Assembly: GCA_035048485.1 (NCBI GenBank)
Contig: CM068588.1
Span: forward strand, 28,035,769-28,099,768
Length of the DNA: 64,000 bases
From: Pteria penguin
Lineage: Eukaryota > Mollusca > Bivalvia > Pterioida > Pteriidae
Direction: 5' to 3'
Shown: one piece after another, positions 38,201-48,500 of the stretch
Layout: every line of letters begins with the position of its first letter
Numbering within the stretch: position 1 is the stretch's first letter
Notes under the pieces: model-generated
Told to the model about the DNA's origin: nothing
The model's input: the letters and a program-made list of their open reading frames with translations, nothing else
Database searches by the model: none
Translations under genes and position numbers: made by a program

Positions 38201-38397
38201 AAGTACAAAATAGTACAACGTTCAGTCCGGCAATAGAAGAGAGCGGTTTAATCCCTACAAGCACAAGGCCCTCGCCACAAATGTCACAGACCGTCGATGT
38301 CGACGTCTCGAATGATTACGATATCTTGTCACTTAGGGTTTCAGATGTGTCCTGTATTGATGAATATGAAGAAGTGATAAATTGTCACAATAAGTGA
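27389..38397 (+). CDS. Gene B: single-EGF, single-pass receptor with ITAM-like tail (217 aa)
   Basis: Join: 27389-27465, 28994-29037, 32568-32705, 35567-35660, 37047-37078, 38129-38397; all GT/AG with consistent phases (2,1,1,2,1), 654 nt including TGA. Exon 1: signal peptide MFTIDVFRITYFVKV... ending LFAFA. Exon 2: NCSTSNTIDNGVNK. Exon 3: EGF-like module with all eight Cys, spacing 8-3-8-3-1-5-5. Exon 4: TPTYLILWYTLIVTC... transmembrane helix. Exon 5: SMNAVQNFLS. Exon 6: Cys patch CRKLCSCCF, two YEVQNSTT units, then YDIL-x12-YEEV. The ATG at 27389 is the one in frame with the splice chain; the position matching the second Met of genes A and C is Thr here. A second EGF exon at 34716 has a stop and must be skipped, which its 1-1 phase allows. 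The likely role is a cell-surface receptor signalling through tail tyrosines; the ligand is unknown. Draper/MEGF10-type kinship is inferred. Confidence 0.75.
30560..30640 (-). repeat. tRNA-like sequence, minus strand, in gene B intron 2
   Basis: GGGAATCGAACCCGTATTGTCGGCACC followed by AACACTTAACGACCACCATAACG resembles a tRNA 3' half and anticodon region read in reverse. It is probably a SINE head. Confidence 0.35.
31459..31593. mobile_element. 135-bp foldback MITE in gene B intron 2
   Basis: The whole element is one imperfect inverted repeat. The left arm starts ACCTCTAATGTCC and contains AGAAATCCACAAA and TCAAGTT; the right arm is its reverse complement. They meet at GTCTATG-ccgagt-CATAGAC. 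There is no coding capacity. The RNA would fold into a long hairpin. Confidence 0.6.
31925..32025 (+). repeat. tRNA-derived SINE, plus strand, in gene B intron 2
   Basis: A near-canonical A box (TAGCTCAGTCGGTTAGAG) and B box (GGGTTCGAGTCCC) are separated by an enlarged middle (GGATGCATGACAGCTAGGTG...). The 5' GAGCTCGGG and 3' GACGGGGAA do not form a proper acceptor stem, so this is a SINE head and not a working tRNA gene. Confidence 0.5.
32172..32252. repeat. (TA)n microsatellite
   Basis: About 40 uninterrupted TA dinucleotides lie in gene B intron 2. It is likely length-variable and prone to assembly error. Confidence 0.95.
33745..34460 (+). repeat. Dispersed repeat R1, well preserved copy
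   Basis: It runs nearly base for base with 59277-59960 over about 700 bases, with few substitutions and small indels. It includes AAAGGCTCCGATAACG, the CTAACAGGGCGGTGGGGAC block, GTGGGAAGGTGGGCCCGTAAAC and TAACTGAGCCAGTA. It sits in gene B between the two EGF exons. Such similarity contrasts with the other, diverged R1 copies. Coding content is unclear; open frames here are short. Confidence 0.65.
34716..34853 (+). pseudogene. Second EGF exon of gene B, inactivated by a stop codon
   Basis: The exon has the same length (138 nt), phase and splice sites as the functional EGF exon 2148 bases upstream, with flanking homology, so it arose by tandem exon duplication. All eight cysteine positions are present plus an extra one (DQICIHC). 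One Ser codon became TAA at 34823-34825. The branch/acceptor region also changed from ...GCAACAG to ...GTAAAAG. Inclusion would truncate the protein before the membrane. Because the exon is phase 1-1, skipping restores the frame. Confidence 0.75.
37310..37530 (-). repeat. SINE remnant in gene B intron 5
   Basis: It is a diverged copy of the 17854 SINE: TTTGCAACGGAC, AGGGATCTTTTACGTGCC and GTCTCATCCGAAAGA are recognisable, with a worn B box (GGAATCAAATTATAACC). Confidence 0.5.
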
Positions 38398-39769
38398 AGT
38401 AAATGTCATATTTTACAGAATTACGTAAAGCATTGCATTTCTTATATGAAGAGATAAATTTATTAGAGTTTGTAAATTATACGTTGACGTAAGCGTAATT
38501 GTAGAAGTAAGAGAAAGTCTCGTAGACTTGCTTGTAAACAAACAGAAAAACAATATACCTGACGACATTTAGAAGGATGTAAAGGACACGAAACTATAAG
38601 TTATCTCTACTCTTGAATGTACGACTTTTAGACTTAAAGTAAAATTTAAATTTTGCGGAATTGTCATTGCATTTCTATATTTTAAGATAAGTGTGTATTG
38701 AATACATTTGATATTTGAAACATACATCTGTGTCCTTGCAAAGCATGCTGCCCTAACGACTTTCATCTTGGGATACTATGATAGTAACGATGTCACAAGA
38801 TTCCGAATGAATTAGGTTTCTATTTTGAAAACTACTAATGTCTTTCAGAGTTGGCCTAGTAATGCAAGACACGATGGATACATTAATCATTTATGAAACA
38901 CAGTATATCTACAATAAGAATGTTTTAATTGTTTTCAGAAAAAAATATGCTCATGGCTGAATGATATAATGAAAGAAAATGATTATTGTGTTGACGATAC
39001 TTATTGGTGAATAGATTTGAATGAAATATACTTATACTTATTTATGAAATCAAGATACATACCACCTTGTCCTTGTTTCACTGTGTATAGCCATTTGAAC
39101 AGTTAAGGTTATCTTAAGGAGGGCACACATAAATCCATTCACCACAATTATTAAGTAATATGTCTTATTTTAATTGACCTTCCTAAGTTAGTATTGTAAC
39201 TGTAATATAATCGAATATTTTTGTAATGTTTTATTTTCTGTATTTATTTGATTATAATAATGTTTTATGTACACGTCCTTGATGATTTGTGTCATACAGC
39301 TTAGTCAGTTGATTTCTATATTCTCTTTTATCAAATGATTTAAAACATACCTTAATTATCAATAAATGTGTTAAGTGGTCGAAGCTTCATGTAACCATGT
39401 CATTCAAACGATAATTCAAGAAAAAATATTATTAACACTGAGATTGAAATGTTGTAATTTTCTTATTTCCCATGGTTGTCATGATAACATTCATAGCATA
39501 TCTAGTCCACAGTGTAGCAATGTCAATGTGATCGGTCTGTTAACTTGTCCGAAAAGACGTAAGTGTAGTCGGTGAAAAAATATAAGACACATACAAAATG
39601 TACCATTTTGTATGGTTTTGCTTCATGTTATAAACCGTCAGCGATAATATTACAAGTTATTAATCAACGATTTCATGTGATAGGGTTGGCAGGTTATAAG
39701 TCAAAATAAAACCATTGGAAGTCGACGTCATAGCAGTACCCTTATTCAAACATCTTTATCCCCGCTTTA
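38398..39769 (+). other. 3' flank of gene B, paralogue of 313-1610
   Basis: It aligns along its length with the region downstream of the first tail exon, including the TCTCGTAGACTTGCTTGTAA block and the GTCAATGTGAT(C/G)GG block. No gene is supported. Confidence 0.6.
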
Positions 39770-39955
39770 CCTGAGCGCCGAATCAGTCCAGTGGTAAAAG
39801 TCGCCGTACGAATTGTGTTGGCGGTCGAAGTATTCTGGGTTCGAACCCAACGTATTTAGTGCGTTCATATTTTTCTTTAAGAAAAATGTGTGAAACTCGA
39901 ACCCCGGCCTCCCGATTATGAGTTTGACGCGATACCACTAGGCCATGCCGGCTTG
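39770..39955. repeat. SINE cluster: plus-strand tRNA-like element, then a minus-strand SINE head
   Basis: 39770-39860 is the paralogue of 1612-1700, with the B box GGTTCGAACCC. From about 39896 to 39955 follows a reversed SINE head (CTCGAACCCCGGCCTCCCG...CCACTAGGCCATGCCGGC) that the first unit lacks. Confidence 0.5.
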
Positions 39956-40189
39956 TGATGTCAGCGAAGTGCTAGCAATCCTTAGATGAATTTATAGTTC
40001 AAGTGAAAACTTAGAATACAAGCACTGCACGGCTGTTGTGGGAAGTGGGGAAGGTGTTGCCCGTAAACCTATAAACCACACCAGTTGATGGCAGGTGTTA
40101 CTCCTACTGACCGTCCGAAGCCGGTCAGAAACCGTTCTGTAATAGAAATTTACAAGAAAAACTAGATTTTGCCCGCGAAATTTATCACT

Positions 40190-40280
40190 AGATATATCTT
40201 TTATAAGCCGTCGCCAGGTTTCGAACATAGACCCTAGCGACCTCTCAAAATGCTAACCACTAGACTATAATCCTGAGATC
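40190..40280 (-). repeat. tRNA-like SINE fragment, paralogue of 2190-2292
   Basis: It retains CAGGTTTCGAACATAGACCCTAG and CTAACCACTAGACTATAATCC. It is diverged and non-functional as a tRNA. Confidence 0.4.
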
Positions 40281-40439
40281 GATATGTTTAATATAATTAA
40301 GTATAAATCGACAAATTTTGATTCTCTACCTTTCATCCCTGTTTTGTATATATTGGATCGTTAGTTTTGGTTTATTTTTAACCCGGATGAGCAAAATTAT
40401 TGCTGACGGATTATAATAAACACTTAAGTATTCATAATA

Positions 40440-41030
40440 TCCACACTAAACTTCACGTACATGGTGACGGTATTTGCCTGATGCATTGCATGTAATATAT
40501 ACCTTTGCAACGGACCCTCCCGAAGTAGTGAAGGATCTTTTACGTACCACGCCTATTGTGATACGGGCCGTCGGTACACTAGGCCAGTGTCACTGCTGGT
40601 GGACTGATAGTCCCTGAGGGCCCCATAAGTCTAATTTTCAGTGCTTTTCTACTTGAAATATATACTTAAAATTATCCGCCATGAAATTATGTAAATCACT
40701 CAAAAACTAAGGGGTATCTCCCTCAAGCATAGCTATGTCTTTAGATTGATTCTTTGGTTCACTTTTCGGTCATTTTGGTTTCAATACTGCTCTTCAAATA
40801 TTTATGTAATATGATAATTCCAACCATTCGGCCATGAGCATCACTGAAGAGACATGAGTTGTCGAAATGCGCATCTGGTGCACAAAATTAAAAGGTATAT
40901 ATGTTCTATATTTATTATTATTATTGTCTCATCCGAAAGACTGAACACTGGTGTGCCCACGGCGGGAGTCGAACCTGGACCTCTTGGTTAAGAAGCCGAA
41001 CACCTCATCTACAGAGCTATACGGTGTTTG
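40440..41030 (-). repeat. SINE fragments around a PLE-type border
   Basis: 40440-40560 matches the body of the 17854 SINE (ACATGGTGACGGTATTTGCC, TTTGCAACGGACC). 40920-41030 matches its head (TCATCCGAAAGACTGAACAC, GGGAGTCGAACCTGGACC). Between them (40700-40910) is a TTCTTTGGTTCACTTTTCGGTC sequence that recurs inverted at 23760-23870 and 32390-32490. Confidence 0.45.
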
Positions 41031-41039
41031 TTCATCATC

Positions 41040-42130
41040 TTAATTCAGTAATAGGCCTATGTGACGAGTTATTATTGCAGATGTCGACATCTTTAACAAT
41101 TTAACTCTCCGCCGGCTAATAATCAGAGGCCCTAAATATAGAGAACCAAAATCATTTAAAGGGACCTGGTTCGAGACTGGAAAATTACGGCATGCAAAGT
41201 TTGAATTACGACAATATGTTATTTTTCTTGTATTGCATGAAGTACAAATTCGGTATAAATTGCACATTTTTACACTACAATTCTTCAATAAATTTGTAGA
41301 AAAAAGGTAATTGAGTCGATTTAAATTCGGTCGGTTTCAATTCTCCAAATAAGGCGATGCTCCGCCCATAATCATGCGCGTATATTCACTGTAGAAAACG
41401 ACAACAATGGAGCACATGGAGGAATACCATCACGGGAAAAAGCAAATGTGCGGTAGAAAAAAAAGTATACACAGACTAAGAGGCCGAAAAACACGAAAAG
41501 TGGGAAAAATGTGAGAATCAGGCAAAGCGCGGTCGATGGCGTGGCTATGGTGCAAATTAAAGCGGACAAATCTCGTTCACGACATCGAATTTGGTGACAA
41601 TCATTTTTATGTACCTTAGATAATATACTAATAATCGATTTCCGTTTAAGAAACCTGTTTACATTTCTTTATATACTTTTCCCGATTTCAATCGGACCAG
41701 GCTCCTTTAATTTGCGTAACATTCTCAATACTGTAATGGATTCCATTGAGCCATTGAGGATTATGCCAGAAGATGGACCAGGCAAGACGATGTTCAATTG
41801 GACACATTGTCGGAATGGATTAAAAGTATTAGTTGTCAGATAAAATCACGTATCACTAACCTAAAAAGGAACTTGAGGTCCCGTCATCCTTCTCCAATCC
41901 AAATGTAATGGCAGAATATATATAAAACATTACGATTACGTATTAGTAAGACAGACACAGCATCAAACAATGTTGTATTTATGTACTTTTAGAGCTCCTT
42001 GAAAAAATAAAAACAAAAACAGACGCTGGTACTTCTTTGTGTGCTCTCTATTGATAAACAGCATAAATAGGTATTGAATGTCGATCTGAACTAAAGACAA
42101 TGAGTTCGAGGACTTAATTCATAATTGATT
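41040..42130. other. Unassigned intergenic stretch in unit 2
   Basis: No domain is recognised in the open frames at 41040-41288 and 41372-41569 (both minus). From about 41690 homology to unit 1 (about 2480-2540, then 3770 onward) resumes. The intervening PLE insert of unit 1 is absent. Confidence 0.4.
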
Positions 42131-43045
42131 CTTAAAATTTATAAAAATCCATATAAAGATTAACTGCAGGATTCAGTAAATGCTGCACCAAAACTTCTAC
42201 CAGTACCTCTTTCCAAAACACTATGTGAAGAAAAGGAGAAGCTTCAGAAGTACTCGGATATCATCCACTCAAAAGGTGGGTTTCATCAGTTTTGGAAATT
42301 GGAAAACTCAAAAGACTTTTTAAAAATTTAATCAAAAACCTGTCAACTGTACATATGGTATTCATTATTCCTCATGAGATTTCTTCTTTTGCACTACTAT
42401 TCTTCATAGCGTAACGATTCTGTAGCGTGATTGACAAGTGCGTGTTCAGTAAGAATATTGTTCGCAGATATATACATATTGTATTGGGCTGTCCAGACAC
42501 ATATCTTGTTAAAAACATCGGTGATTAGAAGGTTAAGGTCTTTGAAGATGAAATTAATAACATTGTAGATTTTCTTAATGACAATATAAATGTTGTATTC
42601 CGTGCATTCACACAACCAATCGACCATTACCCATAGGCAATTATTGTGCATCTTTACTCGCCGATTTCTTTCTTTATTGGTATGATAAATTTCTACAAAA
42701 TATTCGGTGTCAGCATAAAAAGATCCGATATGCTAAAGTTTCTTCACCCTACGGTTCTTTCATATACCGTGGCAAGCAAATGAATGATAAATTAATACTG
42801 CAAGACTACGTTAAACCACGTTTGAAGTCCAGTCATCAAATTTTACGGTTGCTACATGTATAAAGACTTTTACTTATATCAGATATCATTGTCTGACATG
42901 TCGACTTCCGTATTTGATTGTAATCCTTGTTAATCCGTTTGTACTGTCATTATTCAACATCGCACATTTTACTAACCAGGACATTCTACCGATTGTGACT
43001 ACGATATGATATTTACCACGTCACGAGACCACGAATTATACTAAC
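42130..43045 (+). mobile_element. Decayed Penelope-like RT remnant, paralogue of 4130-5240
   Basis: It has the same order of decayed pieces as unit 1, including YIVLGCPDTYL (about 42477) and DYVKPRLKS (about 42803), with further deletions, for example in the YVDD region. Confidence 0.55.
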
Positions 43046-43429
43046 TGAAATAATATGGCGGCAGATGTGAGCTTTCACTAAAAATCACTTTTATTTCACA
43101 TAACTTTCTGTTTGCAAGAATCACATTTCAGTAAAACTATTTTTGTAAGTATAATCTCTTTACAAATTCCATTAACTGCTACCTATTACTAATTAAATTT
43201 TATGACCACATCTACTATCTGACACGAGTTCTGGCTGATTGTGTCTAATTAATACAACCTTTAATCTGTTTATCCCATTCTCAAGCTTCACAAGGAAATA
43301 AAAACACAATGAAATTTACCATTATATCAATTTTAAAGCCAAATTTCTGTCGTATTTAGTTCGATATTCCGTCAGAGCAAAACAAGGAAATATTGTTAGA
43401 TATATGTCAATATATTATTGTTAGGTTTA

Positions 43430-44430
43430 TCTTTCATGGTACTTGGCTAAGGCCAGTGATTTTCTTTAATAACATATCAATGATTTGCGATACTCTCTCG
43501 GTACTTGTCAATGGTCGGAGATTCCTCTAGGTACCCACCAATGGTTGTTGACTTTCTCTATTAACCTGCCGATTGTGCGTCATTTTCTCTTTGTATAATC
43601 TAATGTTTGGTGATTTCGTCTAAGAACCGGCTACTGATCAGCTATGTCTATAAATGAGGATGGGGACATATTGTTTTTGACCTGTCTGTTTGTAGTTTTT
43701 AGTTGTTAACTATAACCTTCGTCATAACTTCTGACCTTTCAAATTACACCAAGATCATTGACATTGACCATAATGTTTTGACCTATATGTACGTTTCAAA
43801 ATTTACCTTATTTAGACTTTGTTGCCGCCAAAGCATTCGTGTTTCACAAACACGTCTTTTTTTCTGTTTATCAGTCGATGCTTTGTGAGTTTCTTTTGGT
43901 ACCTGCAAATGGGGAGTTTTTCTGTTATACAGATAGTCGGCAATTATCTGTAGGTACCTTCTTTTGATTGGTAAAACTATCTGAGTACACACCGATGGGC
44001 GATTATTTATATACTTGCTCTCTGGGTACCCACCGACAGGCGATTATTTATTTTCTTTAGATACCTGCAATTGATCGGGCATTCCATCCAGGTATCCGTC
44101 GAAGTTCGATAATAGTTTTTTTCGATGGCTTTTGACTTTTTACTTTCTCTGGTTACCTGTTGATGGACACGATTAACTCTGGGTATCTGTCGATGGATAG
44201 TGATTTACAATGAGTATTTGTCGAAAGACAATAATCTTCCCTGGGTATCTGTCGATGGACAGTAATTTACTTTCGGTACCTGTCATTTTTTACTCTGGAT
44301 GCATATAAATGGTTGACTATTTACTCTGGATATCTCCCGATGGTCTTTTTGTCTGTGTACCTGTCGATGGTACCATTGGTATACCTGCTAATTGCCCATG
44401 ATCGATTAATTACTAAGAGTACCGGTCGTT
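43430..44430 (+). repeat. Minisatellite A, unit 2 block
   Basis: It is the paralogue of 7420-8460 with local gains of units, for example at 44030-44050 and 44170-44270. This shows the array has changed length since the duplication. Confidence 0.6.
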
Positions 44431-45444
44431 GGTCGCTGATTGTAGCCCTTTTTAAATCACACCACGGCCACTTACCTCCTGATATTGAATGCAACTTTAC
44501 ACATACATTTCAAAAACTGTAACATTATCATAACTTTTGAATCGTAAAGTAGGATTTCATTTTTCACATGCGTATTCCTTGTCCTTTCCGTCGCTACAAT
44601 GTTTGACTACGTGATCTTTGACCTACATTTCAAACATTAGTTATAACTTTAAAATCGTAAGAGGTAGGGATTTCGTATGCGTATTGCCTTTGGGTGTGGT
44701 ATAATCAAGATACAGGGCATTGCATAATTTGCCTTATTTGAAATTTGTTGAAACCGTTGTCAATTCAAAAATAAATGTCAAATATACGACACTTAATCAA
44801 TAAATGAGTTAATATTTGAATAAATAATTAATTTATTTCTTATTTCTGTGTCGTTTACATGCACATACAGAGCTTTGATTTTATTAATTAAAAGGAATTG
44901 GTGGCATTTGTTTGAGTAATTATTAAATCACATACGGACATATTCTGTGGTAACAAAGAGAACAAAGGTTAAGCCATCAAAATGTGCATTAAATGAGTAC
45001 CGCTATAAATAGAAAAGGTGATTCCTTAATATCAATATGTATATTTCCGCCGTGCTGAGAATGCAATGTGTTTGTTCACGTGACGGCCACTGCAAACATC
45101 GGAAAACGCAGTGCCGTTACTCTGTTTATTAGCATGTATGTAAATATCTACTGTCATTTTCGTAATACTAAACAAATCCCAACATTTTCAGTCTACATGA
45201 GCAGAATTTTAATCTCCAATGTATCCTGGGATATTTCAAGCTATAGCTGTCATAATTCTACTTATTTTTGTAAGTGATCCCGCCTTATATATATTTGTCA
45301 TAAATGGAGCACGTACACATAATTGAATAAGAAAGCGATATCTCGACTATTTAAGACGTAGTAAAGGAGAAAAACTAGGATCAATGATACTATTGCCAAA
45401 AGATAATATTTCCTGGTTTCTCCACAAACAACGATGCGTGTACT

Positions 45445-45452
45445 TACATAAA
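45445..45452 (+). promoter_or_regulatory. Degenerate TATA element of gene C
   Basis: TACATAAA replaces the TATATAAA of gene A at the same aligned position, 79 bases before the ATG. If the TATA drives expression, gene C may have a weaker core promoter. Confidence 0.35.
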
Positions 45453-45523
45453 CATCAATCGTTTCCCCCTTTTTGGAGATAGTAGATAAAGTCATTCACA
45501 TCTACGAAGTTTAACGGAAAACA

Positions 45524-48500
45524 ATGTATTTATTCAGTGATGTTTGTTGCATCGTATGTTTTATACAGGCCATGTATTTATTCCAAATTTTCGCTATTGC
45601 GAGGTAAGATAACTCAAGGAGTATTGTAAGTTTACTTTATTATGTTATAGTATTTATATTTACATGTTTGTATTGACCTTTGTTTACTACATAGAAATAA
45701 TAGGACTACGGCATGAAATGTAACACTGATGCTCCGTATGAGGTCCAGTTTGTATTCATGTCCGAGTGAGAGGCAAGTTGTATGATTGGCCCGACCAAGT
45801 GTCATGTTCTGTGCATGAGATATATGTTGATTGCATGGTTATGGAGTTATAAAGAAATAAGCGATTTAACAATATAAGTTTGCATTATGTCACAATAAAT
45901 TTGTGTTATGCAGTTATGTTTTTAGAGAAGCCAGTTGGCTTTCGTGTAATAACTACTGAAAAAAATACGTATGATGAGTGTCGTTTTCTTTTGATTTTGG
46001 GATTACTGATTACGATTTAGTACCTACCAACATGAGCAATGTATTCTGAGTCCGAGTAAAACACATGTTGTGTGCATGATCCGAGTGAGATCTGTGTTGT
46101 ATGTTCGGTCTGAGTAAAATACATGATATGTGCATATCCCAAGTGAGATCTGTGTTGCATGTTTGGTCCGAGTGAGACACGTGTTGTGTGCATGGTCCGA
46201 AAGAGATCTGTGTGGTATTCATGGTCCGAGTGAGACGTGTGCATAGTCCGAGTGAGATGCGAGTTGTATGCATGGTCCTAGTTAGACAAACTGTACGATT
46301 ACTATGCATCTTGATTGCATGGTTATTGGGTTAAATAGATACATATTCTATACATGAGTCGAGAAAATTCCGTGGTGTATGCATGGTTAGAGTGAGACAC
46401 ATGTTATACGATTACTTACGGAATTTCAGGCAGGCAGCATTTCTTGCCTTGAATGGGAAATTTGATTTCGTGTTCCTGTCTCCTTCGTATGTTCATGCGT
46501 GTATATTTATGTATTTACCTCATCGATTTGAAAGGTTGTTGCAGGACTTTGCGACGAGTGTTACATGCAACCAGTGGACGCTTACTCCTCCCGGGCACCA
46601 GGTCTCACCTCGATTTTATTGGGGCTCGCATAAGTCTGAATATGACACTAAACACGATAGTGTCCCCTTTATTCCATGGACTATGAAATATCGTTTACCC
46701 TTCGGTACTTCTTCTTTTTTACTTAAGTGATATTTTTGTTCTAACCATGATTTGTGCGAGATCCATTTTGAATGCTTGTTCTGAGTAAGATACATATGTG
46801 CGTGGTCCCAATGAGATCCATGTTATATAAGGGGTGAAACGATAATGTTACCTCATCATACGATACATATCGCAATACAGGATCTATGATATGATACGTA
46901 TCGTGATACACTTTGATTATAGAAATATATAAAGGCTTCCACTAGTTTTAATTACACTTCAAAGCTTGTGATAAGGATTATTTTCAACGAATGTTGAAGC
47001 ATTACAATGTCATATTCTTTTTTTTTTTTCAAAAAGATCAGCATATGCCATAACAACATTATCTAAAGCAATAAAATGACCTTTGGATTTAGTTATGGCA
47101 AGTGCCCGAACAAATCGGGCACGACGTTTGTTCCCAAATGCCTCCTGGAGGCGTATTCGCCCGATGCTTCAGATTGTGATGTTGTCTGTTTAGCAGGCTT
47201 ACGACTACACCCAGATACATCCATGTCTAGATGATGCCGCGTCATGTGCGTGGCCATGTTTGAACTGTTTCCCGTTTTGTATGATAAGTTAGTGAAACAA
47301 TCTTTGCATGTTTTAGGGTCTTTTAAAGGATTCTTTCCGCCCTCTGATATGGTTTTGAACCCAAAATGCTCCCATATTTTCGACCTATACGTCACCGGCG
47401 GAGCTTGCAGCTCGACAGGTTTTGACGCCATAATTGAAGATATAAAGAAACGAACCAAAACGGACACGATGTAAATCAAAGAAAAAAAAATATTTCGCTC
47501 AAACAAATCCGGATGCGAACCGTTACCAAACCGTTTCCACGCCTCCACTTACCGTGAACCGAACCGAGGCATGTGTACCGCGGTATACCGTCAAACGGTA
47601 TATCGTTTCACCCTTGTCAGTTTTATACATCGTGCGAATAAGATATGTGTATGTACAATCCTAATGAGATACACGTTATTAAGATGGTACAAATGAGATA
47701 CATGCCGTATACATAGTCTGAGGGTAGCACATGTCCTATGAAAAGTCTATGCATGGCCCCGAGTTGTATATATGATCCAAGTTAGATAGATGTTTGCACG
47801 GTCTGAGTAAGGTGCATGTTGTATGCATATTCCGGGTGAGATATATGTATGCACGGTCCGATTTCACTTTTACAATGTGAACTTGTTTTTATATTATTCT
47901 ATACACGTTTCGTGTTTAAAAACATTTATGACCTCTCTTCTCAAGAAACCTGTTGATTCTTGTTCTCTATATCGATAATTATTAATAAATTTTTAAATGT
48001 GTGTCCTTTGATTGTGCTTCTTTTGTGGTAAGTGGGAAGATGGGCGTCCGTAAACCGAAAAACCACACCAATTGAATGACATTTACTACTTCAATTGACC
48101 GTTCTAAATCGGTATCGTTACCGCAGGACAATTGAATATATTTGTAGTGCCGTTTTTCCGTGTATATTTTACTATTTTTATTTTTGTGTGCATGTCCTTG
48201 GTGTCATACAGCTTTGTCAGATGTCTTCTGTTTTCTCTTTTCATAACAACACTTTCAATGAGGGATTGTATACGAAGATATATTATTGTTTAATAAAACA
48301 TCGGATCCGCATTGTGATAAATATTAGAATCTCAAATTATTGACACCAAATTGATTCTTTTGTTATTACTAATTTCATCCATAACTATGCATGGTCTCTA
48401 ATTGTTGAAGACTGAACTAATAAATATTACAACATATTTTGTGCACCATATGCGCATTTAGAAAACTTATGTCTCTTCAGTGATGTTCATGGCCGAAATG

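Noticed and set aside
46383..46730. 115-codon plus-strand frame
   Set aside because: It reads through the 3' PLE fragment and its flank; other copies of the fragment do not keep this frame.
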